From Candidatus Aenigmatarchaeota archaeon (GTDB lineage Archaea; Aenigmatarchaeota; Aenigmatarchaeia; CG10238-14; SCSR01), in assembly GCA_016177025.1 (NCBI GenBank), contig JACOWB010000010.1, positions 1-33,767 on the forward strand: a stretch of DNA of 33,767 nt. Direction: 5' to 3'. Within the stretch, counting starts at the first letter, position 1. The number at the start of each line of letters is the position of its first letter. The notes beneath the pieces were generated by a model. That model was not told the origin of the DNA, did not search any database, and saw only the letters and a program-made list of their open reading frames with translations. The position numbers were made by a program, and so were the translations under genes. This document shows, piece after piece, positions 28,323-33,767 of the stretch.

Positions 28323-30014
28323 GTGGTTTATTTGGTAACTCAAACCGAAGAAGAAATTACACTAAGCTCACTACTTCAAGAACTTAGAGGAGAACTACCG
28401 CCAAGTGTTATAAGAAACCCCGAATTTAGAAGAGTTTTAGACTTGTACAGAGAAAGTGCTTCTAGAAGAAGAATGGTTTTGCATAGACAAGGTGCCGATA
28501 CTGTTAGAAATAGAGTTTTAGTAAAAGCAAGAGAATCTGCTCAAAAATTTTTAGACTACAAGAGGGGGAAAAGATTGGGCGAAAATGATAGAAACCCTTT
28601 ATCTCAAATTGAAGCGTATTTAAAGAGGAGCAAAAAATTAAGAATTGAAATAAATGAAGAAAGTAGAAATAATGCTTTAGCAAGATTAGAAGAAAGAGTT
28701 ATGAACATATTGGGTCAAAATTCTTTACAGAAAATAACTAATTTTCACACATATGATTTTGACGATCTTCGATACGAGCTTAAAAAGAATGGGTTAACAT
28801 GGGTAGATGGGCTTGTTATACTATTTAGCGAGAGTCCCCCTGAAAGAGGGGATAAACAACTAAGAATAGAACAATATGGGAATAGACCTCTTAGCAGGTA
28901 CATGTTTACTGAATACAAAGGTGTATGGGACAATATAGTTAATCGGGTACTAGTTACCAGAGCTCTGGTTGATGGTGTATCTAGACAAAAAGATGTTCAT
29001 GATGTAGATTTGTTAGATTTTGTTAGCAAATCTAATCCTATTAATAGAAGCCTGAAACAACTTCTGATAACCATTCGACATGTCTATGGAACTAGATCGC
29101 ATTATATAGCTATGATTGAAGCTGGTATAATAACGCCAGAAAATTGGTATGAATTTAAAAAACATAATCCTTATGGTTTTCGATTTACGCCAGATCAAAT
29201 ACGAGAACTTGCTACCAAAAGAGAAGAACTTCTGAGAACCTCTCAGGATAAGGTTCGGGTAATTCAGGAGTTTCAGAGATCAGGCTATAGTGAAAGAGAA
29301 ATAGGTAAACTTTTTGGAGTGTCCAGAGGATCTGTTAGACGTTGGGTATATGACCAAGAAAGAGATGCTAGAAATAGGCGTAATTGGGCAAATAAAATTT
29401 TAAATGGGGTAGGTGTTAATGATGAATTGCCACAAGAGTCTATTGAACATATAAAATCTCTTCGGTGGTCATCTAGAAAAAAGGTTGCTTATGAACTATA
29501 TTTAAGAGGTTACTCGTTCGCAGAAATCGCAGGGATAATTGGAACCGAATCAGATCCTTATACACCTATATCACGACAGAGCGTCGAGCAATATGTAGAC
29601 CCAACGGAGTATGATAGTCGACTTCATGGAAAAAGAATGGCTGAAAGATTGTTAAAGAAAAGTGCAGATGCATTATGTGCCAAATTCGGCTTAACCAAAG
29701 ATGATTTAGAAAAGGTGGTCGAACCTAACTACAGTCATATGAGTATTCGAGGGATGGTTGAATTATCAGGTTTACCATATAGGCTAATTGCCGGATTCCT
29801 AAAACTTACAGACAGACAAGCATTATCATCTGAAGATGCTGATAAAAGAGAGTTCATTAAATTATATGAAGGTGGGGAAAATATATGGTTTTACGCCTTG
29901 CAGAAAGATGAACACAGACATAACTTACGTGATAGGTTAATTCATAGATACGGTTCTTTTCCGAATGTACTTGATACGTTTGGCATTCCCAAAGAAGAAG
30001 TTATTAGAAGATAG
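28323..30014 (+). CDS. Large orphan protein with two helix-turn-helix motifs
   Basis: The 563-aa protein starts with GTG (28323), 24.5 nt after a TTTTTAAG box. An AGGTGG stretch 6 nt before a TTG at 28332 gives an alternative start. A basic helical N-terminus (about 35-140) is followed by a central region of unknown fold. Two HTH units follow, one near residues 311-345 (SGYSEREIGKLFGVSRGSVRRWV) and one near 385-430 (LRGYSFAEIAGIIG to ISRQSVEQYV). A sigma/resolvase-type DNA-binding role is likely. No nuclease or integrase triad is visible. It uses AGA and TTA codons strongly. Confidence 0.75.
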   Translation: MVYLVTQTEEEITLSSLLQELRGELPPSVIRNPEFRRVLDLYRESASRRRMVLHRQGADTVRNRVLVKARESAQKFLDYKRGKRLGENDRNPLSQIEAYLKRSKKLRIEINEESRNNALARLEERVMNILGQNSLQKITNFHTYDFDDLRYELKKNGLTWVDGLVILFSESPPERGDKQLRIEQYGNRPLSRYMFTEYKGVWDNIVNRVLVTRALVDGVSRQKDVHDVDLLDFVSKSNPINRSLKQLLITIRHVYGTRSHYIAMIEAGIITPENWYEFKKHNPYGFRFTPDQIRELATKREELLRTSQDKVRVIQEFQRSGYSEREIGKLFGVSRGSVRRWVYDQERDARNRRNWANKILNGVGVNDELPQESIEHIKSLRWSSRKKVAYELYLRGYSFAEIAGIIGTESDPYTPISRQSVEQYVDPTEYDSRLHGKRMAERLLKKSADALCAKFGLTKDDLEKVVEPNYSHMSIRGMVELSGLPYRLIAGFLKLTDRQALSSEDADKREFIKLYEGGENIWFYALQKDEHRHNLRDRLIHRYGSFPNVLDTFGIPKEEVIRR

Positions 30015-30019
30015 AAAAT

Positions 30020-30346
30020 TCATCTTATCTTGCTACCTATTCCGATTTCTTTTTCTGGTTGTAACAAAACAATATTTTCATTACCATCATCTGCAGCAAG
30101 TATCATACACTGACTTTCTTCACCCATAAATTTTTTCCTTTCTAGATTAAGAATAAAAATAAAATTTTTATCAATCAAATCTCCCTTCGAATAATAATTT
30201 TTCAATCCAGCAACAGCTTGCCTTTCTTCACCACCGAAATCTACAATCATTTTAATCAAATTCTTGGAGCCCTCTATATCTTGCACGTCCTTCACCTTCC
30301 CAACACGCATATCCAGTTTCTTGAAATCTTCAAATGGAACTTCCAT
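30020..30346 (-). CDS. Free-standing MetRS C-terminal tRNA-binding domain (MetRS-beta-like)
   Basis: The 108-aa protein is the OB-fold tRNA-binding (EMAP/Arc1p-like) domain: FKKLDMRVGKVKDVQDIEGSKNLIKMIVDFG, RQAVAGLKNYYSKGDLI and ESQCMILAADD. Bacterial MetRS often carries it as a C-terminal extension; archaea often encode it separately. The MetRS gene at 31476-32948 lacks it, so the two probably form one enzyme that binds tRNA better. TTTATAAA at 30369-30376 lies 26.5 nt upstream of its ATG. Confidence 0.92.
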   Translation of the reverse strand: MEVPFEDFKKLDMRVGKVKDVQDIEGSKNLIKMIVDFGGEERQAVAGLKNYYSKGDLIDKNFIFILNLERKKFMGEESQCMILAADDGNENIVLLQPEKEIGIGSKIR

Positions 30347-30368
30347 AAGGAAATTTACTATCCTAAAC

Positions 30369-30376
30369 TTTATAAA
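30369..30376. promoter_or_regulatory. Palindromic TATA box shared by polymerase IV and MetRS-beta genes
   Basis: TTTATAAA is an exact palindrome centred 25.5 nt from the plus-strand ATG at 30398 and 26.5 nt from the minus-strand ATG at 30346. Both leaderless transcripts could use the one box. Confidence 0.65.
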
Positions 30377-30397
30377 GCGTTAGAATAGGTATGATGC

Positions 30398-31474
30398 ATG
30401 AGCAATGATAAAATTATATTACACCTTGATCTGGATGCATTCTTTGCTTCTGTAGAAGAAAGGGAACATCCTAAATATAAAGGAAAGCCTGTAATTGTTG
30501 GGGCTGACCCAAAGAATGGTCAGGGAAGAGGGGTTGTGGCCACATGCAATTATTTGGCAAGAGAGTTTGGTGTCAGATCGGCTATGCCTATATCAAAAGC
30601 GTGGAAATTATGTCCACGGGGAATTTATGTCAGGCCAAATTTTGAACTGTATGCTAAAGTTTCGCATGATATAATGTCGCTGATAAAGAAATATCCCGAT
30701 AAATTCGAGCAAGTGAGCGTAGACGAAGGATTTCTTGATGTAACTAATAAAGTGAAAGATTATGAAGAAGCTGAAAAACTAGCTGGAAAAATCAAAAAAG
30801 AAATTTTGAACAAAGAGAAAGTAACATGTTCTGTCGGCATAGGACCGAATAAATTAATAGCTAAGTTAGCATCGGATTACAAAAAACCATATGGTACTAC
30901 AGTTATCAAACCAGAGGATGCTAGAAAATTCATCTCAAAACTAAATGTTAGAAAATTACCCGGTATTGGTCCTAAAACAGAAGCGGTGCTGAAAGAATTA
31001 AAAATAGAAACTGTTAATCAACTGGCTAAAACTGATGTTAAAACTCTAGTAGATACTTTCGGTGTGTTCGGCTACCGGATGCACGAGATGTCTTTGGGTA
31101 TAGATGAAAGTGAAGTTACGGAAGAATACGAAACAAAATCTCTCGGTAGAGAAACTACGTTTGAAGAAGATGTTGACAATCCAGAAATAGTTTTTAACGC
31201 TATTGGTGAACTTGTCGATGAATTCCATGAAGAAATAATTGCTTCTGATATACAATTCAAAACTGTTAGCATAAAAATTAGATATGAAAATTTTGAAACA
31301 CATACTCGCGCAAAAACTTTTGAGTTTTATACAAATGAGAAGCAACTTGTAAAAGATGCTGCAAATCAGCTATGTCAACCATTCCTAAATATAGGCAGGA
31401 AAATCAGATTGGTTGGTGTAAGAGTTTCTGGCTTAAATCTTGGCGAGAAACAAAAGACTTTGAAAGAAGTTTAA
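30398..31474 (+). CDS. dinB: DNA polymerase IV (Dpo4/DinB, Y-family)
   Basis: The 358-aa protein has the Y-family motifs: LHLDLDAFFASVEE with the first metal Asp, YLAREFGVRSAMP, SVDEGFLDVT with the catalytic Asp-Glu, VTCSVGIGPNKLIAKLASDYKKP, a helix-hairpin-helix at KLPGIGPKTEAVL, and a little-finger domain from about residue 240. It copies past DNA lesions. The length matches Dpo4. The C-terminus (KQKTLKEV) is close to a PIP box but lacks the aromatic pair, so sliding-clamp binding is uncertain. It ends 1 nt before the convergent MetRS gene. Confidence 0.95.
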   Translation: MSNDKIILHLDLDAFFASVEEREHPKYKGKPVIVGADPKNGQGRGVVATCNYLAREFGVRSAMPISKAWKLCPRGIYVRPNFELYAKVSHDIMSLIKKYPDKFEQVSVDEGFLDVTNKVKDYEEAEKLAGKIKKEILNKEKVTCSVGIGPNKLIAKLASDYKKPYGTTVIKPEDARKFISKLNVRKLPGIGPKTEAVLKELKIETVNQLAKTDVKTLVDTFGVFGYRMHEMSLGIDESEVTEEYETKSLGRETTFEEDVDNPEIVFNAIGELVDEFHEEIIASDIQFKTVSIKIRYENFETHTRAKTFEFYTNEKQLVKDAANQLCQPFLNIGRKIRLVGVRVSGLNLGEKQKTLKEV

Positions 31475-31475
31475 T

Positions 31476-32948
31476 TCATTCCACTTTCTTGAATAGATAC
31501 GCTCCCTTCTTAATTCTACCGGTGAACTTTCCAAACTTGCAATCTTTCAGCTTACAACCTTTAACCCCGAGTTGTTTGTTTATTTTCTCAGCGGTTTCAG
31601 GTAAGAAAGACGACACCAAAATAGAAATTACCTTGCATGCTTCCAATAAATTATACAAAGCATTACCCAATTCTTCGCCTTCTAATTTCCACGCTTGCTT
31701 TTCATTAATGTATTTGTTGACGTATCTGACGAACTTCCAGACTGATTCTATAGCATTATGAAGTTCTAGATTTTCAATGTAGCTATCTATCGCTTCTATA
31801 TCCAGATTTTTATCAATCTCGGGTTCTCCTTCTATCTTTCCTTTGTATCTCTCAGCAAGAGTAAGAACTCGATAAATTAAATTGCCTAAATCGGCTACAA
31901 GCTCGCCATTAATCCTGTTGACAAGAGCCTTTTCGGAGAAATCACCATCCTCACCGAATGGGAATTCCCTTATCAGGAAATACCTTACAGCATCCACAGA
32001 ATATTTCTTTGACAATTCAACCGGATCTACAACATTGCCCAAGCTTTTGCCCATCTTTTGTCCGTTGACGGTAAAGTATCCATGTGCAAAAAATTGTTTT
32101 GGAACTTTCAATCCTATCGCAAGAAGTTCAGCAGGCCATATTGTCGCATGCACACGGAGTATGTCCTTGCCTATTAAATGCAAATCGACCGGCCAGTATT
32201 TTTCGAACGCTTTGTTTGGCCATCCTATGCCTGTGACATAGTTAAGGAACGCATCAACCCAAACGTACGATGTCAAATTTTCATCCCACGGTAATTTTAT
32301 TCCCCACTTGACCTTGCTTCTGGAAATGGATATATCCTCGAGTTTGTTGCTTTTGAGAAAGGAAATTATTTCATTCTTTCGGACTTCGGGCTTTATCGCC
32401 ATCTCGCCTTTTTCTATCTTGTTCAGAAGAATCGTGTGAAATTTAGATAGGCTGAAAAAATATGAATCTTCGCTCAGAACTTCGGGCTCTTTCAGATGAT
32501 CAGGGCATTTGCCGCCGACAAGCTCGGACTCGGTCAGATACTTCTCACACCCAACACAGTACAATCCTTGATACTTCCCTTTGTAGATATACCCGTTTTT
32601 GTATAGAATTTGCAGTGCTTTTTCGACAGCTTTCACATGGGATTCGTCGGTTGTCCTGATGAAATGGTCGTAGCTTATGTCCAATGCTTTCCACGCATCC
32701 TTGAATTTCTTGGCTATCTCATCGCAGAATTTTTTCGGCTGTTTGCCAACTTTCTCTGCAGCTTGCTGTATCTTTTCACCATGTTCGTCTGTACCTGTGA
32801 GAAAAAAAACATCCTCTCCTTTCAACCTGTGCCATCTGGCTATTACATCCGCTGCGATAGTTGTATATGCATGACCGATGTGAGGCACGTCATTGACATA
32901 GTATATCGGAGTTGTTATGTAAAATTTTTTCCTAGGTAAGTAAACCAC
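31476..32948 (-). CDS. metG: Methionyl-tRNA synthetase catalytic subunit
   Basis: The 490-aa class I synthetase has FYITTPIYYVNDVPHIGHAYT with the HIGH motif, a zinc knuckle (YCVGCEKYLTESELVGGKCPDH), LIGKDILRVHATIWPAELLA and the KMSKS loop as QKMGKSLGNVVDPVEL. The KMSKS serine is Gly here. It charges tRNA-Met. The protein lacks the C-terminal EMAP domain, which is encoded at 30020-30346. The start is GTG (32948); a CTTTTAAA box centred 28.5 nt upstream supports it. Confidence 0.95.
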   Translation of the reverse strand: MVYLPRKKFYITTPIYYVNDVPHIGHAYTTIAADVIARWHRLKGEDVFFLTGTDEHGEKIQQAAEKVGKQPKKFCDEIAKKFKDAWKALDISYDHFIRTTDESHVKAVEKALQILYKNGYIYKGKYQGLYCVGCEKYLTESELVGGKCPDHLKEPEVLSEDSYFFSLSKFHTILLNKIEKGEMAIKPEVRKNEIISFLKSNKLEDISISRSKVKWGIKLPWDENLTSYVWVDAFLNYVTGIGWPNKAFEKYWPVDLHLIGKDILRVHATIWPAELLAIGLKVPKQFFAHGYFTVNGQKMGKSLGNVVDPVELSKKYSVDAVRYFLIREFPFGEDGDFSEKALVNRINGELVADLGNLIYRVLTLAERYKGKIEGEPEIDKNLDIEAIDSYIENLELHNAIESVWKFVRYVNKYINEKQAWKLEGEELGNALYNLLEACKVISILVSSFLPETAEKINKQLGVKGCKLKDCKFGKFTGRIKKGAYLFKKVE

Positions 32949-32986
32949 CTTTAATTAAATTTACGGATGGAGTTTAAAAGCTAACT

Positions 32987-33090
32987 CTACCAGTTCATTC
33001 TAGTTGACAAGAGAGCACCGTCTGTTGCAGGTGGCATATTCCTATAATGCTCTTCCATAGACTGTGCAAAACTTTTTGCATTTTCTTCAG
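32987..33090 (-). other. Shifted-frame continuation of the 33344 gene
   Basis: After the TGA of the upstream frame, the next frame reads FPEENAKSFAQSMEEHYRNM and on to a TAG at 32987. It looks like genuine protein (acidic helix, balanced composition) and has no convincing start of its own beyond an internal ATG at about 33050. It is therefore probably the true end of the 33087-33344 gene, cut by a one-base shift. Confidence 0.5.
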
Positions 33091-33344
33091 GAAAAGGTAA
33101 AGAAAATAGTATTCCAAACTGGAGACCGTTCAAAATCACTTATATCACTTTTTATTTGCTTTTCTAATGGTTCTGGAAGATAGTAAACTACCCTAGGTCC
33201 CCCATAATAGAAATATTCTATAAACGGTAATCCTTGATGTTCAGCATGAAATGTTCTGCCTTTTACATTTATCCTGACATTAGCAGATTCAGAATTATAC
33301 GGAACTCTGTCACCATGAATAGTATAGGCCATTTTTAGAGTCAT
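33087..33344 (-). CDS. Orphan protein, probably frameshifted near its end
   Basis: An ATG frame (33344) encodes 85 aa: a strand-rich start (AYTIHGDRVPYNSESANVRINVKGRTFHAEHQ), then FIEYFYYGGPRVVYYLPEPLEKQI. The last residues (WNTIFFTFS) do not resemble the rest; one base less near the VW codons (33118) would continue into GILFSLPFPEENAK and the sequence to 32987. Either a sequencing error, a pseudogene or a recoding event is possible. No family is recognised. Confidence 0.55.
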   Translation of the reverse strand: MTLKMAYTIHGDRVPYNSESANVRINVKGRTFHAEHQGLPFIEYFYYGGPRVVYYLPEPLEKQIKSDISDFERSPVWNTIFFTFS

Positions 33345-33389
33345 ATAGTAAAATAGGTAATTAAAATATTAATCTTAATAATTAGTTTT

Positions 33390-33767
33390 GTGAAAGACTT
33401 CATCGAAATAACGGACAATCTAGCAAAAATTATCAGCGAGATGGAAACCCAGAGAAAGAATGTTGGCAACTTCTTGCGGGATACGAATTCACTTACAGAA
33501 TTGGAACTAACCGATGACATCCTGGAAAATAAGCTTATTGTTCAAATCCCTGAATCCAACCAAGAAAATCTGAAAGTGGCTGGTGTGGATGGTGGATTGT
33601 TAAAGAAATCTTTCCACGGCATCGACCTAATGCTTTTGAAGGCTGTTGGTGTAATTTTTTCTTACAACTGGGACAAACTGACGAACACAGAATATTACCC
33701 AAGTGCAATACCGTCACCAGAGCCAAGAACAATAATGGATCCTTTTAGCGATTTGGAATTTGAAATC
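33390..33767 (+). CDS. NurA-like nuclease, N-terminal part
   Basis: A frame of 126 codons starts at GTG (33390) and runs off the right edge. After a helical N-terminus (DFIEITDNLAKIISEMETQR) comes VAGVDGGLLKKSFHGIDLMLLKAVGVIF, which matches the first active-site strand of NurA domains (V-D-G-S type, Asp in VDGG). NurA works with the HerA translocase in end resection during DNA repair. TTAAAATA at 33361-33368 lies about 25.5 nt upstream of the GTG, which supports that start. Only the first half of the protein is visible. Confidence 0.72.
   Translation, partial: MKDFIEITDNLAKIISEMETQRKNVGNFLRDTNSLTELELTDDILENKLIVQIPESNQENLKVAGVDGGLLKKSFHGIDLMLLKAVGVIFSYNWDKLTNTEYYPSAIPSPEPRTIMDPFSDLEFEI

Noticed and set aside
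1-33767. CRISPR array, insertion sequence, rRNA genes or complete defence island
   Set aside because: No spaced direct repeats, no terminal inverted repeats with a transposase, and no rRNA-like stretches were seen; the only defence-like element is the AbrB/RelE pair.

Overview
The window is archaeal. It carries an archaeal-type S10/spc ribosomal gene order with the aIF1 (SUI1) and RNase P Rpp29 genes embedded in it. It also has archaeal TyrRS, a Dpo4-type polymerase, a CPSF-like beta-CASP nuclease, a NurA-like nuclease, tRNA genes with introns, and many genes whose start codon lies about 25-29 nt from a TATA-like box, as expected for leaderless archaeal transcripts. The DNA is moderately A+T rich and extremely compact: no gap without a gene exceeds about 170 bases. 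Short proteins, many orphan small genes, fragmented operons and mini-intron tRNAs together suggest a DPANN-like lineage. That placement is inference and needs a phylogeny.

Layout. Positions 1-3392 (minus) hold a partial Thr/Pro-linker envelope protein, then an operon read from the right: an enolase-like protein, a membrane protein, an RtcA-like RNA cyclase and a 53-aa membrane peptide. Positions 3444-5600 hold small orphan genes, a ferredoxin and a possible ADP-ribosyltransferase-fold protein. Positions 5601-9666 hold a beta-CASP RNase, a GT4 glycosyltransferase, TyrRS and a SET-domain protein. Positions 9670-14685 hold an APC permease, an MGMT-like protein, SerRS, an EamA transporter and an archaeal A24 prepilin peptidase.

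Positions 15031-24109 (minus) are the ribosomal cluster, in transcription order uL3-uL4-uL23-[orphan]-uL2-uS19-uL22-uS3-uL29-aIF1-Rpp29-uS17-uL14-[orphan]-uL24-[antisense orphan]-eS4-uL5-[orphan]-uS14. Four unknown genes are spliced into this normally conserved string, and a 28-aa membrane peptide with its own TATA box sits antisense between uS19 and uL2. The cluster stops after uS14.

Positions 24164-33767 hold a HIT protein, two intron-containing tRNAs (Gly-TCC with two introns, Ser-GGA with one), small proteins, an AbrB/RelE toxin-antitoxin pair, a zinc-ribbon protein, a lipoprotein, a 2-hydroxyacid dehydrogenase, a CBS protein, a 563-aa double-HTH orphan, a detached MetRS C-terminal domain, DNA polymerase IV, MetRS, a probably frameshifted orphan and the start of a NurA-like nuclease.

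The strongest second-look items are: the tRNA mini-introns (11-12 nt) that share position 29/30 and sequence between two different tRNAs; the catalytically stripped enolase homologue; the RtcA homologue that ends before the nucleophilic histidine; the orphan genes inside the ribosomal cluster; the TATA-driven 28-aa peptide; and the palindromic TATA boxes placed symmetrically between divergent leaderless genes. No complete defence system, CRISPR array or insertion sequence was found.
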